The position numbers and the translations under genes are program-made. From contig JAITYX010000088.1 of NCBI GenBank assembly GCA_021018815.1, positions 310,001-374,000 on the forward strand: 64,000 nucleotides of DNA, in the 5' to 3' direction. The notes under the pieces were generated by a model. It was not told the origin of the DNA. It did no database searches and saw nothing but the letters and a program-made list of their open reading frames with translations. The stretch is from Talinum fruticosum. Its lineage: Eukaryota; Streptophyta; Magnoliopsida; Caryophyllales; Talinaceae. This document shows positions 1 to 10,135 of the stretch, in pieces; within the stretch, counting starts at the first letter, position 1, and each line of letters begins with the position of its first letter.

Positions 1-127
1 TTGCAAACAAGTAATAACTTATAGCTCGAGTATCACTAGGTCAACTGAACTAATTGTTATTAAAGCACAAAAACGAGACATTTAACACATAATCATACAA
101 AGTAATTCTACTCGGAAAAGCACATAA
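1..127 (-). other. 3' flank of copia A pol
   Basis: Non-coding sequence just after the pol stop of copia A. It matches the bases after pol in copia C (34190-34253), F (56270-56391) and, on the other strand, D (45284-45400). In those copies it leads into the promoter-like cassette and the extra gene, so the rest of A probably lies to the left of this window. Confidence 0.6.
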
Positions 128-660
128 TTATGCATTAATCATGCCTACCTCATTCCTAATAAAGAAAAACTGATTCTCACTAAGTGGCTTAGTAAAGATA
201 TCAACTAATTGAAGTTTGGTAGGATTGAAATCAAGTTCAATATCACCTTTCTTGGAATGGTCTCTTAGAAAATGATACCTTACCTCAATATGCTTTGTCT
301 TTGAGTGCTTGAATTAGATTCTTAGTGATGCTGATTGCACTTTGATTGTCACACTTGATTGGAATTGATTTGAATGAAAGTTGAAGATCCTTCAAGTGTT
401 TATTGATCCATAAAATATGAGCATAGCATGCTCCAACCGCAATGTTTTCAGCTTCACCAGTTCATAGAGCTATGCTAACTTTGTACCCAAGCATAAGGGA
501 TTGACCCCGAAACTTCGGGCTCTCGAAGTGCTTTTTCTATCAACTTTGTACCCAACATAGTCGGCATCGGAGTATCCAGCAAGAGTCGGTTCCGAGTCTC
601 TTGGGTACCATAAACCTAGATTTTGAGTCCCTGCAAGATATCCGAAGAATCTCTTCACCG
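128..660 (-). pseudogene. Copia A RNase H domain (decayed)
   Basis: C-terminal RNase H of the copia polyprotein, which in a live element degrades the RNA strand of the RNA-DNA hybrid. The opening YSDADYVG block, with its catalytic aspartate, is readable near 560-600. The KCDNQSAISITKN block is near 330-350, and the final motif ends in MINA before a TAA stop at 128-130. At least two frameshifts separate these blocks, one near 480-530 and another after the ITKN block. The stop position agrees with the ends of copia C, D and F. Confidence in identity is high; it cannot give a working enzyme. Confidence 0.8.
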
Positions 661-1500
661 TAGTGAGATGTGATTCTTTTGGATTACCTTGAAATCATGA
701 ACACGGACATACACTAAACATTAGGTCTGGTCTACTGGAAGTAAGATATAGCAAAGATCTAATCATACCCCGATAAAGTTTCTAATCTACTGCTTTACCT
801 TTTCCGTCCGAGTACAGTTTGATGTCTGCTGCTCATAGGTGTTGCTGCATGTTTTGCATCCTTATCTTGCTTGATTTGTAGACCGAGGAAGAAATCGAGT
901 TCTCCCATCTTCCTCATTTGAAATTCATGTGTCATTAACTCGGAAAAATCTCAACATAAAATTTCATTAGTAGCTCTAAATATTATATCATCAACATAGA
1001 TCCGAGTAGTAAGAAAGTCTTTCCTCTTCATTTTTATGAAAAGAGTCTTGTGAATTTGACCTCTTCTAAAATCATTTTGAACCAAGAAATTGCTCAGTAT
1101 TTCATACCAAGCTCTAGGAGCTTGTTTAAGACCATAAAGAGCTTTTTGCAACTTGAAAACATGATTTGGAAATTATGAGTTTTCAAATCCAGAGGGTTGC
1201 TCAACATAGACTTCCTCTTCAATGATACCATTAAGGAAAGCACATTTAACATCCATTTGATATAGTTTGATATTCATGCTTGACGGAAATGCTAATAAGA
1301 TTCTAATAGCTTCAATTCTAGCAACCGGTGCAAAGGTTTCCCCACAATTAATCCCTTCTTCTTGAATGTAAGCTTGAGCCATAAGTCTAGCCTTATTTCG
1401 ACTATAAACCCACCTTCATCCAGTTTGTTCTTGAAAACCCATTTGGTTCCTATGACTGGGTGGTCACAAGGACGTTTGGTAAGAGTCCGAGACGGTTTCT
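661..1500 (-). pseudogene. Copia A reverse transcriptase (decayed)
   Basis: RVT_2-type reverse transcriptase of copia A. Readable blocks in minus-strand order are [16 protein letters not shown] near 1340, [12 protein letters not shown] near 1240, [17 protein letters not shown] near 1110-1150, and the catalytic IYVDDIIF near 985-1010 with both aspartates kept. Upstream, near 1400-1450, is the fragment encoding the conserved [11 protein letters not shown] lead-in. The domain is split across at least three frames: a break near 1165 separates the QPSGFENS end from the QKALYG block, and another follows near 950. The same region is present in copia B, C, D and F. Confidence 0.85.
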
Positions 1501-2975
1501 TTTGAATTGATTGAGTTCCTCATGTATGACGTCTACCCATTCAGGTTCATTTATGGCCTGTCGTGCATTTCTGGGTTCGAGTTAATAAAATGAATGCAGT
1601 GAATGCACATAGATTTTTAGAGAAGAATGAGTTCTTACCCCACTGTTGATATCGGACAAGATGTTTTCGAGTGGGTGGCTAGAAGCATATTTGACAGCTC
1701 CACTGTCCTCCGGTTCACCAGATTTGTAGGTTAAATTGGTTAGTCTTTAGAAGTCCGTTCGATTGAGCTTGTTTATCTCATTGACCTTCAGCATTCGAGC
1801 TGGCTCTTGAGTCGTTTCATTCCGAGTTAGGTTATTCCGAGTTACCTCCTTCGAGTGGCCTTTCCTTGACTCTTTGTGATCTCATCTTCACTAAGATCAT
1901 CATCTTCGCTGAGGTTTAGATCCGAGAATGTTGTCTCACTTGGTTTTCCATGTTTAATCTCATCAAAAACAACGTGGATACTTTCTTCCACTTTGTTAGT
2001 TCTTTTATTGAAAATGCGATATGCTTTACTATGAGAAGAATAACCAAGAAAAGTACCATCATCCGACCGAGCATCAAACTTGGTCAGGTGATCCTTACCA
2101 TTGTTAATGAACATAACACTTACATCCAAATGGTTTGAAGTATGAAATGTTGGGTTTCTTCCCTTTGTAGAGCTCGTATGAAGTTTTCTTTAGGATGGGT
2201 CCGATGAGGCATCTATTCGAGTGTATTTTTGTTGTGTTGATTGCTCGAGCCTGAAATAGTAAGGTAGATCATGTTCGATCATCATTGTCCTTCCTATTTC
2301 TTCAAGAGTTCGGTTCTTTCTCTCCACTACTCCATTTTGTTGAGGAGTTCCAGGTGCTGATAAGTTGTCGGAGATACCACTCGATCATAGAACTCTACAA
2401 ATTCCGAGTAGTCGAATTCCCTTCCATGGTCGGTTCGAATTCTCTTGATCTAAGTCCGAGACTCAACCTGAATTTTCCTACAAAGCTTGTTGAACTCTTT
2501 GAATGTTTCATTTTTGTGCTTAAGAAAACAAACCCGGGTAAATCGTGAGTAGTCATCAACAATTACAAGCACATATGATTTACCTTCGAGACTCTTGACA
2601 GGGATTTCACCACATAAGTCCATATGCAACATTTCAAGCACTTTGGATGTGGAAACAGTTTTGAGAGATTTGAAAGATGATCTGACCTGTTTCCCTTTGT
2701 ACATGCTTCACAAATTTATCTTTCTTAAATGCACAGTTAGCCAATCCTCCGACTAAACCATGAGATGCAAGTTTCTTAATGGTGTGCATGCTAACATGAC
2801 CTAGTGTACAATGTCATGTCCAAGAATCATCATGTAAAGATGCTTTTAAACAAGATAAATTCTTACTCGGGTCGAAAGAGGAATAGTGTAGGTATTACCC
2901 GATCTCGTTGCTCGAGAGCTTAGTCTCCTTGGTAGTTTCATCGGAAATATAGCGGTTGGTCCGAGTGAATCTTAC
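1501..2975 (-). pseudogene. Copia A integrase with GAG-pre-integrase (decayed)
   Basis: Integrase region of copia A, which joins cDNA to the host chromosome. The zinc-binding GAG-pre-integrase segment is near 2700-2830, with His and CEAC-type cysteines as in the better copies. The core has HMDLCGEI near 2620 (first catalytic Asp), VDDYSRFTRVCFLKHKNE, then RTDHGREFDYSEF near 2400-2430 (second catalytic Asp). The C-terminal part reads KFDARSDDGTFLGYSS and VEESIHVVFDE at 1940-2090. Both aspartates are intact here, unlike in copia F. Frameshifts occur near 2130-2290 and 2400-2450. Confidence 0.85.
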
Positions 2976-3230
2976 CTCTTGACCTTTGTCACACAATTTA
3001 GAGATGCTAAGTTGATTGTACTTCAATCCCTTGACAAGGTAGACAGGATCGACCAAATTATCTCCTTTTCTAATCTTGCCTATCCCAATTATCTTGCCCT
3101 TGCTATCATCTCCAAATGTGACTTTGCCTCGCCTTGTATTCTTCTAACTCGAAAAGAGTCTTGAGTCTCCCGACATGTGGTGTGAGCATCCACTCGTCCA
3201 AGTACCAATGTCCTTTTGTTCTTTTCTAAG
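2976..3230 (-). pseudogene. Copia A aspartic protease (frameshifted)
   Basis: Retropepsin-like protease that would cut the Gag-Pol polyprotein. GDDSKGKIIGIGKI is readable near 3060-3120. The active-site stretch near 3175-3200 should read DSGCSRHMSGDSR, as copia C does, but here GATAGTGG has become GACGAGTGG, which destroys the frame at the catalytic aspartate. This is one of several CG-gaining differences between copies. The homologous site in copia B hosts a solo LTR insertion. Confidence 0.7.
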
Positions 3231-4866
3231 TCACCTGCAAGTTAGAACCAAAGTAACCTTTCTCACTTCCTCTAACGAACCCAAGTAATACCCTTTACTG
3301 TGGTCCTCTTCCGAGGAAGAAGACTCTTGGGAACCCGAGATATAAAAACTTTGGGTTTGGTCCGATTCCGAGTCTTTCTTTTAAAGAACTGAGTCCGTGT
3401 CTCTTTATTTTGAAAATCTTTTCTTTTATAAGTCGGTGGAGAATGTTTTCTCCTGTAGGCTGGTCCGGACTTAGTCCTTGTTTCATTCTTATGAATGGGA
3501 CCATGCTCAGCCTTCCCGAACTTCACAGTTCGGAATCATTTTTAAAAGCTCCGAGTAGGAATTGGATTCCTCCTCCTTAAAACCGAGTCCTTCTATTATG
3601 AAGGAGACACATTGAGACCCTAAGAGCATGTCAAGGTTCTTTTGACCTTGAGTAAATTTCATAACAAGTTCTTGAGACTCATTGATCTTTTGCTTAAGAT
3701 GCTCATTTTCTCTTATGAGGGACTCGGACTCGGTCTCATTGGATTGAGCACTAGTCTTGCGTTCTCTTATAGTAAGTCTCACTTTTTCTAATTCATTTTT
3801 CAAAGAACTGCTCTAAGAAGTGATAGACTCAAGTCGTTCTTTAAATTGAGAAGAATCGAATTGGATTGCTCTTCCAAAGTATAGATGTATTTAGCTAAAT
3901 AAATTTTGGAAAACTTGAGGAAATATTCAATCAGCTCCCGAGTATTCGTTTCCTCGGTGTCCGAGTTATCCGAGTCCGACTCGGATTCAGCTTCCGAGCC
4001 CGATAGTGCCATTAGACACTTTCGAGTCATCCGAGTCTTCATCTTCTTCAGATGAATCTTCATCACTCCATGTAGCCATCATAGCCTTCATCTTCTTTCT
4101 GTCCCTTTTTCTTCTTGGACAATCTTTGACTATATGATCCTTGCTGCCACATTCAAAATAGCCAAAGTTCTTAGTCAAAGATAATTTTGAAGGGGAAGAG
4201 TGTTTACCTTTTCTATCCTTCTTATCTTTCTTATAGAACTCTTCTCTTGGCTGTTTAACCCATCTCTTGTGCTTCATCATTCTTTTGAAGCCTCTAGCGA
4301 TATGTGCCATAGGATCTTCTTCTCGGTCCGATGAACTCGGATTTTCTTCTCTCGCCTTCCGACGCCTTCAACGCAATATTTTTCTTAGTGCTCGACCTCG
4401 GCATCCTCCTCTTCTAGATGGATCTCATAGGTGAGTAGCTTCCCAATAAGTTCGTCCGGCTTTGATAGAGAGAGGTTGTGAGCTTCCTCAATGGCTGTCA
4501 CCTTCGAACCCCATGTTCTCTTGGATAGATTTTTGAGTATCTTTCTGCACATCTCCTCATGAGAAATCTTTCTACCCAAATGTTGTGAGCTTCCCAATGA
4601 GTGATGTTTTCTTCGACTCCATCTTGAATAGCTCATACTTGTGAAGATATTGGCTTATCCTCACTTGTCCGACTTGGCTTGTGCCTTCATATGTGTTGAC
4701 AAGAGTGTCACACACTTTTTTCTCGTGTCACAAGGTGACACTCGTTGTATTCTTCGAGCTCATGGAGCACATCGGAATGTTCACGGCCTTGAAGTTCTTT
4801 ATGAACTTTTCCGCCTCTTCAGTGGTGTACTCGGCCTTTGCTTTAGCCATGAGTCTTTCCCCGGGT
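3231..4866 (-). pseudogene. Copia A gag (UBN2-like, zinc knuckle, coiled coil)
   Basis: Capsid-type Gag of copia A. In minus order: a UBN2-like capsid part (4866-4385) with ISHEEMCRKILKNL; a zinc knuckle at about 4160-4120; an acidic stretch with ATWSDEDSSEEDEDSDD (about 4080-4030); a predicted coiled coil rich in Glu and Leu (3803-3507) with NELEKVRL and ENEHLKQKINESQE; then a basic Lys/Arg-rich tail (3526-3272). The knuckle reads YFECGSKDHIVKDC, so the first zinc-binding Cys is replaced by Tyr; copia B, C and E keep CFECG there. The N-terminus is missing at the junction with copia B. Confidence 0.85.
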
Positions 4867-4872
4867 TTTTAT
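4852..4872. other. Breakpoint joining copia A gag to copia B RT
   Basis: Left of about 4862 the sequence is gag of copia A near its start. Right of it, TTTTTATAAAAAGAGTCTTG is the RT segment also seen at 1030-1050 in A. Both parents have a run of C residues here, so microhomology may have guided the join. No target duplication or LTR end is present. Confidence 0.7.
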
Positions 4873-5400
4873 AAAAAGAGTCTTGTGAATCTGGCCTCTT
4901 ATAAAATCATTTTCAACCAAGAAATTGCTCAAGTATTTCATCCCAAGCTCTAGGAGCTTGTTTAAGACCATAAAGAGCTTTTTGCAACTTGAAAACATGA
5001 TTTGGAAATTATGAGTTTTGCAAATCCAGGGGTTGCTCAACATAGACTCGCCTCTTCAATGAAACCATTAAGGAAAGCACATTTAACATTTATTTGATAC
5101 GAGTTTGATATTCATGCTTGATAGAAATGCCAATAAGATTCTAATAGCTTCAATTCTAGCAATCGGTGCAAAGCTTTCCCCATAATTAATCCCTTCTTCT
5201 TGATTGTAAGCGTGAGTCACAATTCTAGCCTTATTTCTAACTACAAACCCACCTTCATCCAGTTTGTTCTTGAAAACCCATTTGGTTCCTATGACTGGGT
5301 GGTCACAAGGCCGATTGGTCGAGTCCGGACTTGGTTTCTTTCGAATTGATTGAGTTCCTCATTTATGACGTCGACCCATTAAGGTTCATTTAGGGCCTAT
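4863..5400 (-). pseudogene. Copia B reverse transcriptase, N-terminal half only
   Basis: The N-terminal half of the copia RT. Sequence parallel to copia A 1020-1500 is present, with FLVENDFIRGQIHKTLFIK near 4870-4910 and the [12 protein letters not shown] region near 5150-5200. The catalytic YVDD block would lie beyond the breakpoint and is absent. Compared with A, ATATAG has become ATACGAG near 5097 and ACTTCCTC has become ACTCGCCTC near 5045; both shift the frame. Confidence 0.75.
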
Positions 5401-6850
5401 AGTGCATTTCGAAGTTCGAGTTAATGATTTGAATGCAGTGAATGCATATAGATTTTATAGAGAGGAATGAGTTCTTACCCCACTTGTTGATATTAGATAA
5501 GATGTTTTTGAGTGGGTGGCTCGAAGCATATTTGACAGCTTGAACTCGTCCTCTAGTTCACCAGATTTGTAGGTTAAATTTGTTGGTCTTCGAAGTCCTG
5601 TTCCGATTGAGCTTGTTCATCCGATTGACCTTCAGCATTCCGAGCTGGCTCTTGAGTCGTTTCATTCCGAGTTAGGTTATTCCGAGTTACCTCATTCCGA
5701 GTGGCATTTCCTTGACTCTTTGTGATCTCATCTTCATTAAGATCATCATCTCGACTGAGCTTTAGATCCGAGAATGTTGTCTCACTTGGTTTTCCCTGTT
5801 CAATCTCATCAAAAACAACATGGATACTTTCTTCCACTTTGTTAGTTCTTTTATTGAAAATGCGATATGCTTTACTATGAGATGAATAACTAAGAAAAGT
5901 ACCTTCATCCGATCGAGCATCAAACTTGGTCGAGTGATCCTTACCATTGTTATGAACATAACACTTACATCCAAATGGTTTGAAATATGAAATGTTGGGT
6001 TTCTTCCCTTTGTAGAGCTCGTATGGGGTTTTCTTCAGGATGGGTCCGATGAGGCATCTATTCGGTGCATATTTTGTTGTGTTGATTGCTTGAGCCTAGA
6101 AATAATAAGGTAGATCATGTTTAGTCATCATTGTCCTTCCTATTTCTTCAAGAGTTTAGTTCTTTCTCTCCACTACTCCATTTTATTGAGGAGTTCTTGG
6201 TGCTAAGAAGTTGTCGGAGATACCATTCTTATCACGTGAACTCTACAAATTCCGAGTTGTCGAATTCTCTTCCATGGTCGGTTCGAATTCTCATGATCTA
6301 AGTCCGAGACTCAACCTGAATTTTCCTGCAGAGGTTGCTTGAACTCTTTGAATGCTTCATTTTTGTGCTTAAGAAAACAAACCCAGGTAAATCGTGAGTA
6401 GTCATCAACAATTACAAGCACATATGATTTACCTCCGAGACTGTTGACAGGGATTTCACCACATAAGTCCATATGCAACATTTCAAGCACATTGAATGTG
6501 GAAATAGTTTTGAGAGATTTGAAAGATGATCCGACTGTTTCCCCTTTGTACATGCTTCACAAATTTTATCTTTCTTAAGTGCATAGTTAAGCAATCCTCC
6601 GACTAAACCATGAGATGCAAGCTTCTTAATGGTGTGCATGCTAACATGACCTAGTGTACGATGCTATGTCCAAGAATCATCATGTAAAGAAGCTTTTAAA
6701 CAAGATAAATTCTTACTTGGGTCGAAAAAGGAATAGTGTTGGTATTACCCGATCTCTTACCCGAGAGCTTAGTCTCCTTGGTAGTTTCATCGGAAATATA
6801 GCACTTGGTCGCGAGTGAATCTTACCTCTTAACCTTTGTCACACAATTGA
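5401..6850 (-). pseudogene. Copia B integrase and GAG-pre-integrase (decayed)
   Basis: Integrase region equivalent to copia A 1501-2975. Readable parts are MEESIHVVFDEIEQGKPSE near 5790-5837, VIVDDYSRFTWVCFLKHKNE near 6370-6430, LHMDLCGEIPVN near 6450-6480, and the zinc-binding part MHTIKKLASHGLVGG then ICEACTKGK near 6550-6640. The core aspartate blocks HMDLCG and RTDHGREF (near 6270) are kept. Several frameshifts break the frame, including one near 6310-6335 between KEF and the following helix. Confidence 0.8.
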
Positions 6851-6912
6851 GAGATGCTAAGTAAATTGTACTTCAATCCGTTGACAAGGTAGACAAGACT
6901 CGACCAGATTAT
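6851..6912 (-). pseudogene. Copia B protease, downstream piece
   Basis: Short C-terminal piece of the copia B protease, to the left of the Tekay-like solo LTR. It continues at 9992-10135. In copia A the uninterrupted sequence here reads GACCAAATTATCTCC; in B it is split after GACCAGATTAT. Confidence 0.7.
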
Positions 6913-9900
6913 TCGTAACATCCCAAAACACCCCCGGGAGTATTACATCGCCGAGTTCCTTAAAGGAACTCCCAAGGCTCTTTACAAAAATTTCGGCAGA
7001 GTTTTGTTTGTAATGTGGACCAACCTATAGGCTTAAAGCCTCAAAACCCTGCATAAAAGCATAATATAACTCAATGAGCAATACGCTCGGAGTATACAAC
7101 TCAACGACCACACGCCGGAGTCCAACCAATCATGCTAAAAAACTTAAAACAATCTAAATGGTTTACGATACATCGGGTACAACTATATGAACTAAATTAC
7201 AAATACAACATTTAAACACATAAGAATGCAAGCCAGCCACTTGAGTCACTTGAGTCAACCATCGGTAGTCGGCTAGAGTCCAAAGTATGGTAAGCGTCGA
7301 TTAAGCCTCCGAAAGTGTACCTACAACACTCGTGGAGCGAAAGGGGGAATTTGTGGGGGTGAGCAATAATCCACGGGCTCACCGGAGTCTTACGCCCTTA
7401 AAAGGAAATTCTTTACACATAATACTCATAATAATGAAATCTGCGAAAGCATAATAGTGTAATAGAAATCTATATACTTTTCACTAAAATCTCTTGCAAT
7501 GAAAAAGATCAAGACTCTTCAATCACTTAAAAACACAGTTTCACATTCATGAGCATACTTTTGGGGTTGAATCAACTTTTCCGGCCTTCGAAGACTCGAA
7601 CTAGCACTTCTTTAATTCAGGGTGTGACCCCGACAAAAGGCTCTCGGGACCTATCTTCGGGAAGTCTCGGGCGGGCATCCTGCCTCTGCAGGACCCCTAT
7701 TAGAACCCTTCCCTCGAAGTTTCTAGCTGGGCGTCCCCAGCTCGAACCGTTCGGTATGCTAAATGATCCGTAGCCTGTCGATTCAAAACTCTTTGCACAT
7801 ACTCATTCATCACATTCACTTCACAACTTTCTCAATCGATTTGGTATCAAGGAAGGCATGACATCACGTGTCACCCTTATAAATTCAGTTTCTCAAATCG
7901 ATTCATTTTCTCAAGCAAGTCTCGCTTCTTGAAAACATAATCACGTTCGAAAGGCGGTTCTCAAGAAATTGCGTTCAAGAATCATTCACGTAAAATATAA
8001 AACTCCTTTCGAAACTATTTTTGAGTATCACGTAAAGCAATCACACAAAGCACGAATAATTACCATTCAACGCAAGCAATCATTCTCAACTCTTTTCCAA
8101 CTATATCTTTCTCAATCCCTCACTTTGGTATGATTAATCTCCATTTCTGAGTCACAGTAACCACAAGCATATATCACTTAAGTTAATGTTTCAATTCGTC
8201 ACAATTCATTCTCTTCACCTCCATTCCTCACTTTGTCTCTACTCGTGAATCCACTTTGTTTGCTCACGTCTCAACTTTCCTCAACTCCCTGCCTTTACTC
8301 CAATTCCTCAACTTAACATTACCATTCCCCGCCTCAAATTCCCGTTGTATGTCTCGAACTCATTACTTAACTCTTGCTCGTCCATCCTTAGTTATGTAAC
8401 TCTTAATCACTTTTCATTATTCAGCTTCGTTAGCTTTGCTTATTTTCACGCTCAGTTCAACCTTGAGGAATTAAATAAATTTCGAACGTAATTAATCTCA
8501 TAATCACCCATTTCTCACTTACTTGTCCTAATTGCGCATTACTGAATACGAATTCATACTTCTCTTTATACTTCGACCTACCATTCCCCAATGTTCGTAA
8601 CTAGCTCTTAATACCGCGAGTTCAAGAATCTCTAAAACTTAATTAACTCATAATTCATATCCATGTCCCAACTGTTCATCCTTAATACTAATCAAAACTT
8701 CAATACTACTTATTTGACCTATGCAATCTAACCTCTTCGGAATCAGCAGGTTCCAATTCAACCTTAAGTAACTATTAAATCTCTTTGAATTTCCCAATTT
8801 AATTCTACTATTTAACCCAAGTAATTCCTTTCACTTCGCGATTCAGCCCTCTCAATTCCTTAAATGCATTCTAGGCTCTTATTTCAATCTTACACAATGA
8901 TTAAGTCCGTCTCGCAATACAAATATTCAACATTCACCACAAATTCCATATTCACGTAACACATTCAACATTCACAACAAATCCATTTGGGTTTCGAAAT
9001 TACTAACAGTTTAGAGTATAAGACTACCCACCGGGATCCTCGGGTTTGGAATTAATTGAATTGCTTGCTATCCGTATTCTGCGTTCGGTTGTGTTTGGTT
9101 TCGGGGACCCTCGCTCCCTCTTGCTTTTGGTTCGGCGTCTTAGGTTACCGCTTCCCTCGGTCCGGCCCTTGCGCGTTCGCCGCGGTATTCCTCTCTCGCC
9201 GTCGCCCTTCTTTCGGTTCCCGATCTCATGGACTCTCTCGTGTTTGTCTCCGTTTCAGGTCTCTCTTCCGTCCCTCGCTCCGTCCCTTCGCTCGCGGCCC
9301 ACTTGCGTCGCTCGCTGCCGCCTCAGGTCTTTGGTGGTCGCCGACCACCCTTTGTCTCCTCGACCCTTGCACCGCTTGCCTTTCTCTCTCTCTCTACACT
9401 CGGTCTTCCCTCTTCCTTCCTTCGTTCTGTTTCTTCCCTTTTTAGCCTTCCCGAGCCCTTGCTTTTCCTTTGCCCACCAGTCGCTTGCTTTTCGAGCGAC
9501 AACCGACCTCTGCTCCGGCTCCTGCGCATTCTCTTTCTCCCTCCTCTCTCGTGTCCTGCTCGCTCCTCTCGCTGCTCGGGCTCCACCGCCTAATTCCGTG
9601 TCTTCCACCGCCTAATTCCGTTGGTTAATGATCCTTATTGAGCCCCTATTTCAGTTTCTATCCCATCTCTTCATAATTCAACTAAGTAATCATCGGCCCA
9701 TATAAGACAAGTCCATAACTCTTCCCTTCCGTCCTCTTACATTGCTGCGTCCTAACTTATTTTAATACATCGGCCACGACAATTCCTAATCACCCAACAG
9801 TTTAGCTCGGAGGAAAAAGGAAGGCAATTTCCTTGATTTAACTTATTCAACACCAGCCTCCAAACGGATACTAATGTAATATGTCTAGCCATAAATAAAA

Positions 9901-9991
9901 AAATCGAGTCACTCAACCCCCTAGTCGTGGGGAATAATATTTAGTAATTCTATGTTTTTCAACTGCCTTTCTTTAAAATTCTGGGTATTAC
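6913..9991 (-). mobile_element. Solo LTR of a Del/Tekay-like chromovirus
   Basis: A block of about 3.1 kb that interrupts copia B protease. Read on the minus strand it starts TAATACCCAGAATTTT after a leading G and ends GGGATGTTAC plus CGA, close to the TGTAATACCC to GTTACA ends known for Del/Tekay chromovirus LTRs. The flanks give ATTAT on both sides if the final base is shared, or TTAT as a 4-bp alternative. It has no gag, pol, primer site or purine tract, so it is a solo LTR left after LTR-LTR recombination. The left end reads TCGTAACATCCC where TGTAACATCCC is expected. Inside are an AT-rich half (7800-9000) and a strongly C/T-rich tract (9080-9600); long frames there look like composition artefacts. 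Family assignment is from the ends and length. Confidence 0.75.
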
Positions 9992-10135
9992 ATTATCTCC
10001 TTTTCCAATCTTGCTTATCCCAATTATCTTGCCCTTGATATCATCTCCGAATGTGACTTTGCTCGCCTTATATTCTTCTAACTCGGAAAAGAGTCTTAAA
10101 TCTCTTGACATGTGGCGTGATCATCCACCGTCCAA
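9992..10135 (-). pseudogene. Copia B protease, upstream piece
   Basis: The rest of the copia B protease, resuming exactly where the Tekay-like LTR ends (ATTATCTCCTTTTCC). It carries the GDDSKGKIIG-type block and the stretch that should hold the DSG active site. That site reads GACGGTGG instead of GATAGTGG near 10118, breaking the frame at the catalytic aspartate. Confidence 0.7.

Larger units (their letters stand above)
1..4866 (-). mobile_element. Copia element A, truncated at its 5' side (SIRE/Maximus-like)
   Basis: A degraded Ty1/copia retrotransposon read on the minus strand. From high to low coordinate it runs gag, protease, integrase, RT, RNase H, pol stop, then about 127 bp of 3' sequence to the window edge. 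This protease-integrase-RT-RNase H order defines copia; gypsy elements place integrase last. No LTR is present: the 3' part lies outside the window, and gag stops abruptly near 4866, where RT sequence of copia B begins. The SIRE/Maximus assignment rests on the RNase H and integrase wording and on sister copies C, D and F carrying an extra gene after pol. All domains are broken by stops and frameshifts, so this copy is dead. Confidence 0.85.

Noticed and set aside
2285..2548. Plus-strand open frames across the copia bodies (for example 1950-2138, 2285-2548, 4641-4953, 10284-10493, 36312-36512)
   Set aside because: They are antisense to clearly recognisable integrase or gag and show no domain.
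9046..9615. Long open frames on both strands in a C/T-rich tract
   Set aside because: They lie inside the Tekay-like solo LTR. The strong pyrimidine bias removes stop codons and gives Ser/Leu/Pro/Arg-rich nonsense with no domain; the equivalent tract at 14030-14230 has no matching frame.
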